From the NCBI GenBank assembly GCA_003142815.1, contig PLNP01000011.1:102951-166950 (forward strand): a stretch of 64,000 bases of DNA. The letters are read 5' to 3'. Of this stretch, positions 53,461 through 62,103 are shown piece after piece (within the stretch, counting starts at the first letter, position 1; each line of letters opens with the position of its first letter). Both the position numbers and the translations under genes were made by a program. Below the pieces are notes generated by a model. It saw nothing but the letters and a program-made list of their open reading frames with translations. It was not told the DNA's origin and did no database searches. Origin of the DNA: Rhodanobacteraceae bacterium. Lineage in GTDB: Bacteria > Pseudomonadota > Gammaproteobacteria > Xanthomonadales > Rhodanobacteraceae.

Positions 53461-53916
53461 GCAGTTATGATGTGGCTGGGAAGGCCACCGGCTAGCGCCG
53501 GTGAACTGCAGTAATTCCCTGCGATTTGTCGTGCTCATAACGACCCCTTCGACATCCACCATGATCCTCGTACAGCGCCCTTCGCGCAAGCCTGCCCCGT
53601 CAGGCCCGCTCGACGATCAGCGCGATGCCCTGGCCGACGAGTCGAATCAGTTGCGCACCGGCAAGTTCAAGATCGAAACATGGGATGCGGGCTAGGTGGC
53701 AGGTGCGTAGCGCGTTGAAAGATCGCGATCTCTGCACGATCGATCTCGCAGCGGTCAAGATGGCGCACGAGGCATTACGCGACAAGCTGCGTCCGCAACC
53801 GGGGGAGTTCGGCTTCCTCGATGAAGGACTGGAAAGCGCGACGGTCGAGCCTGCACGATCCGTCGGAACAAGTGAATGAACGAAAACGGGGACAGAGTGT
53901 CTCGGCCCGGGAAAGA

Positions 53917-53953
53917 GAAACAAAGGGGTCAGGTTCATTTTCTCGGGTCATGT
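53917..53953 (+). repeat. 37-bp repeat, identical to 47936-47972
   Basis: GAAACAAAGGGGTCAGGTTCATTTTCTCGGGTCATGT. Confidence 0.92.
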
Positions 53954-54009
53954 TGCGCAAGAAGGCACTCCGGCCTCGTTCTTCAAAACCAGCAATCGCC
54001 CTCACGAAG

Positions 54010-54213
54010 TTACTTGGCCGAACACCCGCATGCAGTTGCCGAACTCTTTTGTGCCGTATTGCAACAATCCATTGCACTCTTGGAGCTGCTCTTGGCATCA
54101 CTCAGCTTGTTCTGATCGTGACATTCCGCCGCTTTGCGATGGTGTTTGGCTGCTGCTTCATGATCGCTTGCAGCTTGTTTATGGAGACCGCTAGCTTCCT
54201 TGATATTTGGCAT
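54010..54213 (-). CDS. Small His/Lys/Ala/Cys-rich protein
   Basis: MPNIKEASGLHKQAASDHEAAAKHHRKAAECHDQNKLSDAKSSSKSAMDCCNTAQKSSATACGCSAK. Confidence 0.6.
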   Translation of the reverse strand: MPNIKEASGLHKQAASDHEAAAKHHRKAAECHDQNKLSDAKSSSKSAMDCCNTAQKSSATACGCSAK

Positions 54214-54464
54214 GATGTATGTTCCTTAATTGGAGAATACTGATGAATTGAAATCCAACGCATGAGGCAGAATTGGTTTGAGCATCATGCCGCATTATTA
54301 TAAGCTTTCAAGTGTGATTAAAACAGTACACCAACGCACAGAGTGCGAAACGATCACCGTCTCCTTCTGGCCGAATGCACGAAGTATCGAAAGTCAGCAA
54401 CCGAGCAAACCAACTGGATGTCCACGTTGAGGTCCACCGATCGAACGCGTCGAAAGGTGCGGGG

Positions 54465-54580
54465 AAGATCCCTCGGAGCTCGATCAGCGCGTAGGCCGCA
54501 ACGATGGCCAGCACGGTCAGCCAGTGCGCGATGCGAATCGAGGCACTGTATCGGCTCGTGATGTTGTCCGCGCTGATTAC
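54465..54580 (-). pseudogene. Cytochrome b561 N-terminal remnant
   Basis: NITSRYSASIRIAHWLTVLAIVAAYALIELRGIFP, then unrelated sequence. Confidence 0.65.
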
Positions 54581-54597
54581 CCTATGTGGCTTAGGGC

Positions 54598-55638
54598 TTA
54601 GGGCTTGGGTCGAGGGGTGGCCGCTACGCTGGCTGGCAGGATGGGAAGCGTGACCTTGGGCTGCTCGCCCGTCAGCGACTCCAGAAAGCGCGTGATCTTG
54701 TCGACCTCATCGTCTGTCAGCTTCGCCCCCAGCTGGCTGTTGCCCATGATCGCAACGGCCTGGCGAAGATCCCACGCCTTGCCCGAGTGGAAATAGGGTG
54801 GCGTAAGGGCGACATTCCGCAGCGAGGGAACCCTGAACACATACTCGTCGCTCGCCGTCTTGGTCACCTCGAAGCGGCCCTTGTCGTTTGGCGGAAGTAT
54901 ATCGGCACCGGGGCGCTCCACCACCCCGAACGGGGCGTACATGCCGCCACCCACGTTCATGCCGCGATGACAGGTCGCGCAGCCCTTGTTGATGAAAAGC
55001 GCCAGGCCTTCCTTTTGGCTCGCATCGAGCGCTTTTTCGTCGCCCTTCAGGTAATGGTCAAAGGGGGCATTGGGCGTGATCAGCGTGGCTTCGAACACCG
55101 CAATCGCCTTGCAAATGTTGTCGACCGTGATGGAGTCGGTCGCGCCAGGGAATGCCTTTGCGAATGCCGGGGCATAGCCTGGAATCGCTTTGAGCTGCTC
55201 GACGACATGAGCCTCGGTGGTGCCCATCTCGATCGGATTGACCAGCGGTCCGCCCGCCTGCTGCTCGAGGTCTTTCGCGCGTCCATCCCAGAATTGGGCG
55301 ATGTCGAATACCGAATTGTACACAGTCGGCGCATTGCGACTGCCGTGCTGCCAGCGATGACCGATCGACGTCTCTTGCAGGTCCACGCCGCCCATGCCGA
55401 TCATGTGGCAGGAATTGCAGCTGATGACGTGGCTTTCGGAAAGCCTCGGCTCGAAGTAAAGCATCTTGCCGAGAACCACCTTGGCAGGAGTCGCGGGAAT
55501 GTCTTGCAGCGGCGGTGCGCTGGCAGGTATCGGCTTGAAGAGTCCCTGCGACTGTTTCATCAGCCCGGACTGCGACCACGCCTGACCCATCATCAGGCAT
55601 CCAAGAGCAACTAATGAACCTACCGCGAGCGGGCGCAT
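54598..55638 (-). CDS. Di-haem cytochrome c peroxidase family
   Basis: CNSCHMIGMGG and CATCHRG haem sites; GHRWQHGSRNAPTVYNSVFDIAQFWDGRAKDLEQQAGGPLVNPIEMG. Confidence 0.93.
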   Translation of the reverse strand: MRPLAVGSLVALGCLMMGQAWSQSGLMKQSQGLFKPIPASAPPLQDIPATPAKVVLGKMLYFEPRLSESHVISCNSCHMIGMGGVDLQETSIGHRWQHGSRNAPTVYNSVFDIAQFWDGRAKDLEQQAGGPLVNPIEMGTTEAHVVEQLKAIPGYAPAFAKAFPGATDSITVDNICKAIAVFEATLITPNAPFDHYLKGDEKALDASQKEGLALFINKGCATCHRGMNVGGGMYAPFGVVERPGADILPPNDKGRFEVTKTASDEYVFRVPSLRNVALTPPYFHSGKAWDLRQAVAIMGNSQLGAKLTDDEVDKITRFLESLTGEQPKVTLPILPASVAATPRPKP

Positions 55639-55912
55639 GGAACGATCTCCTTCTATAGCGTGACGATTAGAATGCCGATGCGGACTGCACCGGCGGGCGC
55701 CGAGAGCCTTTGGGTCTCAGCGTTCAAGCTCCGCAGCCTCATGCATGCGCCTTTTCGACTCATTGATAGCCGCTGTTCCTTCCCCCCTGCGCAGCGGGGC
55801 AAAACGGCAGGACTGCCACAGTGCCACCTGCCCGAAGGGCCAGCGCCATGGATGGCGCGAGTTCACGTGCCGAAGGCGGAAGAGGGCGCTTCAAGTGTTG
55901 CGTGGCGCGCCT

Positions 55913-56746
55913 TTAGCGATGCCCGCCATCCGTGGCATCGCCATCCTTCGACTTGTTATCCTTTTTCGGAACCGGCTTCGCTCGCGGCGCCGGTCGCTGC
56001 GCCGCGCCCTTGGCGGGTGGTGCCGGATGGCCGGCGTTGCTGGTTGGCGGACGACTCGCCGGCGCCGAACGTTGGCTGGAAGGCGGCCGCGAAACCTGGG
56101 TCTGTGGGCGCGGTGCGGCCTTGGCGGGTGATTGCGGACGATTGTTCTGCGGTCTTGCGACAGCGGCGCCGGATGGCTGCGGCCGGTTGACGGGCGGGCG
56201 AGGTGCAGCCGACTGCGTCCGGTTGACGGGCGGGCGAGGTGCGACCGATTGCGACCGGTTGACGGGTGGGCGAGGTGCGACCGATTGCGACCGATAATCC
56301 GGGCGCGATGGTTGCATGGTCGGGCGCGGCGGCGGCCGGTGCGCAAATGTTCGATGGCTCCAGCTATCACGGTCGCGGTACCAGGAGCGACTGCGATAGT
56401 GCTGGTCCCAGTAGGCACCGAGGACAAACGCGACAATCGGGATGCCGACGCGCGCGCCGTAATCGGGCAGCAGCACGCGCTGGTTCTGATAGTCATATTG
56501 CAGAAACTGCCCGCTGACCCAACCGCGGTTGTCCTCCGCCTGCACGTCGCACCATTCCCATCCATCGGTGCACCCGTAGACCGACACCGGTATGCCGGCC
56601 GGCAAGGTCATGATTGACGGATATCCGATATCCGGTCCTGCGCGCAGGCTGACCGCGCCGATCACATAGGCATCCGCCGCATCCGAACGGGTCGGGGCAA
56701 GTGCGCTCAAGCCCAACAGAAACAACAAGACGGCGAAATGCTTCAT
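55913..56746 (-). CDS. Secreted SH3-like domain protein with Pro-rich repetitive tail
   Basis: Signal peptide; AVSLRAGPDIGYPSIMTLPAGIPVSVYGCTDGWEWCDVQAEDNRGWVSGQFL; repeated SVAPRPPVNRSQ. Confidence 0.85.
   Translation of the reverse strand: MKHFAVLLFLLGLSALAPTRSDAADAYVIGAVSLRAGPDIGYPSIMTLPAGIPVSVYGCTDGWEWCDVQAEDNRGWVSGQFLQYDYQNQRVLLPDYGARVGIPIVAFVLGAYWDQHYRSRSWYRDRDSWSHRTFAHRPPPRPTMQPSRPDYRSQSVAPRPPVNRSQSVAPRPPVNRTQSAAPRPPVNRPQPSGAAVARPQNNRPQSPAKAAPRPQTQVSRPPSSQRSAPASRPPTSNAGHPAPPAKGAAQRPAPRAKPVPKKDNKSKDGDATDGGHR
56181..56297. repeat. About three tandem 36-bp units inside the SH3-like gene
   Basis: CGGTTGACGGGYGGGCGAGGTGCRRCCGAYTGCG units. Confidence 0.85.
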
Positions 56747-56837
56747 GGCTCGGTTCTCCTTGGTTCCAAACGTTATACACGCAGTGTTCGCACGAATCCA
56801 ACAGCGCTTGTGGCCGCTGCGACCGGGGGGCTGAAAC

Positions 56838-56853
56838 GGGGTCAGAGTGACTT
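56838..56853 (+). repeat. GGGGTCAGAGTGACTT repeat
   Basis: Same family as copies in icmF and 45.8-47.8 kb. Confidence 0.8.
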
Positions 56854-56881
56854 CTGAACCGCCAGCGCTCGTTTTGACCTA

Positions 56882-57469
56882 CTAGCGTGGAACGGTTTCC
56901 CGTTCGCCATCGAGGTCCTTCAGATGTTTCTCGATAGCGAAGACGTGGGCGTCGTGTTCGCCGAGTTTGCGCAACGCGTCGGCCAGATGCATGAGGTAGT
57001 CGCGATTGCGGCCGCTGGGGCCCTTGGCAGTCGCGATATGACGGGCGATCTCGGCTTCCGGTGCCGGTCCAAGGAACGCGGCGTTGGTCCGGGGCGCGAT
57101 GTAGACGAGTCCTTCCACGCTGCCGCCATCGCTGAACTCGATGGTCGTGGTGTGGCGCAGGTAGCCGTTCTTCTCGCGCCTGTCCAGATGATCGAAGACC
57201 GTCGGCGTGATCAGGTAGGCCATGCCGGAGCATACCGCTCCAGGGTCGGGGATCAGGGTCACTACGCGGCCTGGAGCGTCCGGCGTGCCGCGGTGGTCGT
57301 GCGAGCCTTGCCAGAAGCGCCGCGACCAATCGCGGATTCGCGCAGCACGCCGTTCAATGAAAGGGAAGTCTGCCTTGTAGATCAGCGATCCATAACCGAA
57401 CAGCCACACCTGCGCGTGACCATCGAAACGGTCCATCCTTTGGTTGATCGCGATCGTGTTCGTCGACAT
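56882..57469 (-). CDS. chaC: ChaC-type gamma-glutamylcyclotransferase
   Basis: VWLFGYGSLIYKADFPFIERRAARIRDWSRRFWQGSHDHRGTPDAPGRVVTL. Confidence 0.9.
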   Translation of the reverse strand: MSTNTIAINQRMDRFDGHAQVWLFGYGSLIYKADFPFIERRAARIRDWSRRFWQGSHDHRGTPDAPGRVVTLIPDPGAVCSGMAYLITPTVFDHLDRREKNGYLRHTTTIEFSDGGSVEGLVYIAPRTNAAFLGPAPEAEIARHIATAKGPSGRNRDYLMHLADALRKLGEHDAHVFAIEKHLKDLDGERETVPR

Positions 57470-57699
57470 GCAGGCGGGCGAGGCGGAATACGCGACGCAC
57501 ATTCTACGTAGCGGGAAAGAGGGTTGGGCTCGCGCGAACGTCATGGGGTGTCGTCGAGCGCCCGCTTGTCAACAGGCGGTAGCCGCCCGGTGTATGAATG
57601 ATTCCCCCGGTGTCCAGTTTCCAGCCGTCGAAGGGCGGCAGATGTTGCGCCGGAGAGGCTGGAGGAAGGCGGGCAAGCGCTGGCGGTCGGACCCAGCAT

Positions 57700-57865
57700 G
57701 CGTAGGATGGGCCGCAGCGTGCAGGTAGGGTGGGCCGCAGCGCCGCCGGTAGGGTGCGCAGCGCCGTACGTAGGGTGGGCCGCAGCGCCGTAGCGCGAGT
57801 CCCACACCACGATTCGCCCTCAAAGGTGGGACTCGCCGCTACGCGGCTGCGGCCCACCCTACGAG
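57700..57865. repeat. Compound repeat: tandem GTAGGGTGGGCCGCAGCGC units plus inverted copy
   Basis: Four direct partial copies, then GCGAGTCCCAC ... GTGGGACTCGCCGCTACGCGGCTGCGGCCCACCCTACG. Confidence 0.88.
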
Positions 57866-58039
57866 CGTCGCGCCTTCAACACTCGGGAGCGAGACGCACT
57901 ACGCAAAGGTGTTCGAAGTCAGCAAATCCTGTGCCGTGGGTACAAGCGTCTGTACCCGCCGAAGTAGCGGGGCCAGCTGCATCAGTTATTTTACATAATA
58001 GACATTGCGCACGTTTTAACCAAGGCATCCAGCCAGGAC

Positions 58040-61000
58040 TCACCCAAGCACAACGCGCATCCGGTGAATCGCACCATCGTCGACCAAGGCGATGCCGCCG
58101 GCGCCACGATCCGTCAACTCGGCGCCGTCGAGTTCAGCGAGAACGATGCCGCGACAGACACCATGCGGATTCTCGACCGCGATTTCGTACTTTGTGACTT
58201 GTCCGTGCGCGCCGCGATGGCGGAAAACGAGTTCGTAGCCAGGCCACGCTTTCGGGATGCACGGCTCGAGATGCAGCGTGTCGCCGTGTTTGCGAAAACC
58301 AAGCACGGCCTCGATACCGGCCCGATACAGCCAGCTCGCCGAACCGGTGTACCAGGTCCAACCGCCGCGGCCGACGTGTGGCGCCACCGAATAGACATCG
58401 GCGCAGGCGACGTAGGGTTCGACCTTGTAGCGCGTGAGCGCGTCCGGCGTCGCGCTGTGGTGGATCGGATTCAGGATCGAGAACAGTTCGCCCGCGTTGT
58501 CGCCCTGACCGAGCCTGGCGAACGCGAAGATCGACCAGACCGCACCGTGCGTGTACTGGCCACCGTTCTCGCGGATGCCGGGTGGATAGCCCTTGATGTA
58601 GCCGGGATCAAGCGGCGTGCGATCGAACGGCGGTGTGAACAGCAAGGCGATCTTGTCGTCGCGGCGGATCAAGCGCTCGTCGACCGCAGCCATCGCTTGC
58701 GACGCATGCGTCGGATCTGCGCCGCCGCACATCACACTCCACGATTGCGCGATCGCGTCGATCTTGCATTCGAGACTCTCGCTGGAACCGAGCGGCGTGC
58801 CGTCGTCGTAGTAGCCGCGTCGGTACCATTGGCCGTCCCAGCCTGCGCTTTCGAGTGCGACGCGCACGTTCGCCGCACAGTGCTGCCAGCGCGCGACGCG
58901 TTCGTGGTCGCCATGCGCTTGGGCAGTCGCCGTGAACGCTTCAATGGTCGCGAGCAGGAACCACGCCAGCCATACGCTTTCGCCGCGCCCTTTCTCGCCG
59001 ACCCGGTTCATGCCGTCGTTCCAGTCGCCGGTGCCCATCAATGGCAAGCCGTGCGTGCCCAGCGACAGGCTTACATCGAGTGCGCGCGCGCAGTGTTCGT
59101 ACAAACTGGCCGGTTCTTGCGCGACGTTCGGCTGGAAGAACGATTCATCTTGGCCCTCCTTCAGAACCGCGCCTTCGAGAAAGTGCACACTTTCGTCGAG
59201 CACCGCGTTGTCGCCGGTCACTTCGATGTAGTGAGCGACGACGTAAGCCAGCCAGACTCGATCGTCGGTTATGCGGGTGCGGATGCCCTGCCCCGACGGC
59301 GGCAACCACCAATGCTGCACGTCACCTTCGACGAATTGCCGTACGGCCGCGCGCAACAGATGCTTGCGCGCGATATCGGGCCGGCTCACGCACAGGGCCA
59401 TCACGTCCTGCAGCTGATCGCGAAAACCGTAGGCGCCGCTGGCCTGGTAGTACGCGGTGCGTGCCCACACACGACAGCCCAGCGTTTGATACGGAAGCCA
59501 GTCGTTGAGCAGGATGTCCATCGCGCGATCGGGCGTGTGCACCTGTAGGGTGTCGAGCAGGCCGTCCCAGAGCGCGCGCGCCTCATCCAATACGGCGTCG
59601 AGATCGGCGACGCGGTATCTTTCGATCAGGGCCTGTGCCGCGGCGCTCGATGCGGCGTCGCCGAGCATGAACACGACTTCGATCTGTCCATCCGGCGCGA
59701 GTTCGACCTGCGTCTGCAACGCACCGCAAGGATCGAAACCGGCGCCGACGCGCCCCGACAACGGTGTGCCGCCAGCCAACGCGACAGGATGGTCGCCCGC
59801 GCCATGACGACCGAGGAATTCGCTGCGATCGCCGGTCCACGAGGTCTGCATGCCGGCAACATCCATGAACGCGATTCGCTCGCCGAACTCGGCGCGCCAC
59901 GCATTGCGTGCGAACAATGCGCCGGTTGCGTTGTCGATCGAGGTAACGACGAAGGGTGCGGGCAGCGTGCCATTCGCGCCGAGCGCCCATTCGACATAGG
60001 CGACAATCGACAGCCGCCGCGTGCGCCCTGATGTGTTGTGCAGACGCAGGCGCGATAACTTGATCGAATCGGCCACCGGCACAAATTGCAGCAGGTCGAC
60101 CCCGATGCCGTGCGCATCGTTCGTGAAGCGGCTGTAGCCCTTGCCGTGGCGCGCGTTGTAGATCGCCGATGGCACGCGAATCGGCAACGCGGTCGCGCTC
60201 CAGAGTTCGCCGCTGTTCGCGTCGCGCAGGTACAACACCTCGTGCGGCGCATCGCTGACCGGATCGTTCGGCCACGCTGTGATCGCATTCTGCTGGCTGT
60301 TGAGCGACCACACGTAGCCACCGCCTTCGGCCGATACGATGAAGCCGAACGACGGGTTGGCGACGATGTTGATCCACGGCGCCGGCGTGCAGTTGCCATC
60401 GGCGAGGTTGATTGCGTACTCGCGACCGTGTTGCGCAAAACCACCGCGGCCGTTGTCGAATTCCAGTGGCGCCGCGGCTGCGCCCGGTTCCTCGCGAACA
60501 ACGGCTTTGGGCGCACGCGATGTTGCTGCAGATCGCGAAGCGGGTGCCTGGATCGGAGCGACATCCGCGCCAGACGCGCGCGCAGACAGCCGCTCCAATC
60601 CGCCTTTGGCAGCATCCAGGACGACGCGCGCGACCGTCGCCAGGCCATCGCGCAAGCTGGCGGAAATGGCGTCATCGCGCAGCGCGAATACGCTGGCCGG
60701 CGCCCCCGTCGCGTCCATCTGCAACGCTTTCTGCTGCGCATCCGCCAACGCGGTAATCGTCGTGTGCAGATCATCGGCGGCATCTGCAGGGGCGGTGTTG
60801 AGCAGCACCACATCCATGCCCAGCCGCTTCGACCGCCAGACCATTTGCGCGCGCAAAATCTGATGGACGCAGTCGATGGCGGCTGCATCGGCGATGCGCA
60901 ACAACACGATCGGGTAGTCGCCGGAGATGCCGTTGGCCCAGAGAACCGGCGCGCCGCCGCTGCCGCGGGCGAGCACGTCGCGCGGCGCACGCCAGCGCGC

Positions 61001-61966
61001 ATCGCTGATCAGCAGTGGAGCGACAAGGCGCGCATGACACTTGACCTGTGCGGCATCGATGCCCAGTCGGATTCGCTCCGCCGCGACGTGTTCTGCCGCC
61101 GCGGCGAATGTCCGATCGCAGGCGTCGGTGCCGCGCAAAGCCGAGCTCTGTGCGATCACGCCATCGCGTGAATCGGCAAGCACGGTCCAGAATGCGATGC
61201 GCACGCTCGAACCGGGTGCAACGCGCACGCGTCGACGCAGGCTGAAGATCGGGTCGAGGACGCAGCCGACCGTGTTCGACAGCTTCGCGCCCTCCTCCAT
61301 CGCCAGCGCATGGCGCAAGGTGCGACCGCGCCCGAGGAAGCGCGCGCGATCTGTTTCGTAGGTTGCCGCACCCACGGTCGCTGCATCGACGACAGCGAAA
61401 TGCGCGGCCCAGATCGCGGCATCGTCGGGCGAGCGCCGACGACGCGTCGCCAACAGCATGCCGCCGCCCTCCTCCACCCATTCGGTCTGCACGAACATCT
61501 TGGAAAAGGCCGGATGTGCGGCGTCGCCAGCCGCCGAGCCGAGCACCAATTCGGCGTACGAGGTCAATTCAATCTCGCGCTCCACGTCGCCCTGATTGCT
61601 GATCGTCACCCAGCGCAGCTCGGCATCGCAGTCGCTTGCGACGGCCACCGACAGCGTGGTCGTCAGTGTGCCCTCGCGGCGAACGAAGTCGGCGCGCGCG
61701 TCGGACAGCGTCGCGGAGTCATCGTCCTGCTCGCCGCCACAGGGTTGCTGCCCCGCCGACCAGATTGCTCCGCTCGCGGTATCGCGCAACAACGTGTAAC
61801 TACCCCAGGCGTCGCACGTCGGATCTTCGCGCCAGCGCGTTACCGCCAAGTCGCGCCAGCGACTGAAACCCGAACCGGCAACCGTCAACATGACCGTGTA
61901 GCGGCCGTTGGACAGCACGCAGCACACGGACGATGGGGTATCTGGAGCCAGCGACAGTTGCGACAT
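58040..61966 (-). CDS. Large GH94-type (NdvB C-terminal/cellobiose phosphorylase-like) protein
   Basis: NGRYTVMLTVAGSGFSRWRDLAVTRWREDPTCDAWGSYTLLRD; LPLMGTGDWNDGMNRVGEKGRGESVWLAWFL; GYIKGYPPGIRENGGQYTHGAVW. Confidence 0.9.
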   Translation of the reverse strand: MSQLSLAPDTPSSVCCVLSNGRYTVMLTVAGSGFSRWRDLAVTRWREDPTCDAWGSYTLLRDTASGAIWSAGQQPCGGEQDDDSATLSDARADFVRREGTLTTTLSVAVASDCDAELRWVTISNQGDVEREIELTSYAELVLGSAAGDAAHPAFSKMFVQTEWVEEGGGMLLATRRRRSPDDAAIWAAHFAVVDAATVGAATYETDRARFLGRGRTLRHALAMEEGAKLSNTVGCVLDPIFSLRRRVRVAPGSSVRIAFWTVLADSRDGVIAQSSALRGTDACDRTFAAAAEHVAAERIRLGIDAAQVKCHARLVAPLLISDARWRAPRDVLARGSGGAPVLWANGISGDYPIVLLRIADAAAIDCVHQILRAQMVWRSKRLGMDVVLLNTAPADAADDLHTTITALADAQQKALQMDATGAPASVFALRDDAISASLRDGLATVARVVLDAAKGGLERLSARASGADVAPIQAPASRSAATSRAPKAVVREEPGAAAAPLEFDNGRGGFAQHGREYAINLADGNCTPAPWINIVANPSFGFIVSAEGGGYVWSLNSQQNAITAWPNDPVSDAPHEVLYLRDANSGELWSATALPIRVPSAIYNARHGKGYSRFTNDAHGIGVDLLQFVPVADSIKLSRLRLHNTSGRTRRLSIVAYVEWALGANGTLPAPFVVTSIDNATGALFARNAWRAEFGERIAFMDVAGMQTSWTGDRSEFLGRHGAGDHPVALAGGTPLSGRVGAGFDPCGALQTQVELAPDGQIEVVFMLGDAASSAAAQALIERYRVADLDAVLDEARALWDGLLDTLQVHTPDRAMDILLNDWLPYQTLGCRVWARTAYYQASGAYGFRDQLQDVMALCVSRPDIARKHLLRAAVRQFVEGDVQHWWLPPSGQGIRTRITDDRVWLAYVVAHYIEVTGDNAVLDESVHFLEGAVLKEGQDESFFQPNVAQEPASLYEHCARALDVSLSLGTHGLPLMGTGDWNDGMNRVGEKGRGESVWLAWFLLATIEAFTATAQAHGDHERVARWQHCAANVRVALESAGWDGQWYRRGYYDDGTPLGSSESLECKIDAIAQSWSVMCGGADPTHASQAMAAVDERLIRRDDKIALLFTPPFDRTPLDPGYIKGYPPGIRENGGQYTHGAVWSIFAFARLGQGDNAGELFSILNPIHHSATPDALTRYKVEPYVACADVYSVAPHVGRGGWTWYTGSASWLYRAGIEAVLGFRKHGDTLHLEPCIPKAWPGYELVFRHRGAHGQVTKYEIAVENPHGVCRGIVLAELDGAELTDRGAGGIALVDDGAIHRMRVVLG

Positions 61967-62103
61967 CGATGTGACCTTTTCCTTCGCAGATGGTGTTCGC
62001 ACGCTATTGTGCAGCAGCACCGCCTGGTCGTCGCTGCACGCAAGCGCACCGTCGATTCGTCGGCTTTGCTAAGCTACGCGTTCATCAATTAGAAGCCTCA
62101 TCG

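Noticed and set aside
57700-57865. Possible CRISPR array
   Set aside because: Units are unevenly spaced, lack unique spacers of uniform length, and include an inverted copy; no cas genes. Fits a REP-like element.
58064-59548. 494-aa plus-strand ORF
   Set aside because: Antisense to the GH94 gene; shadow frame.
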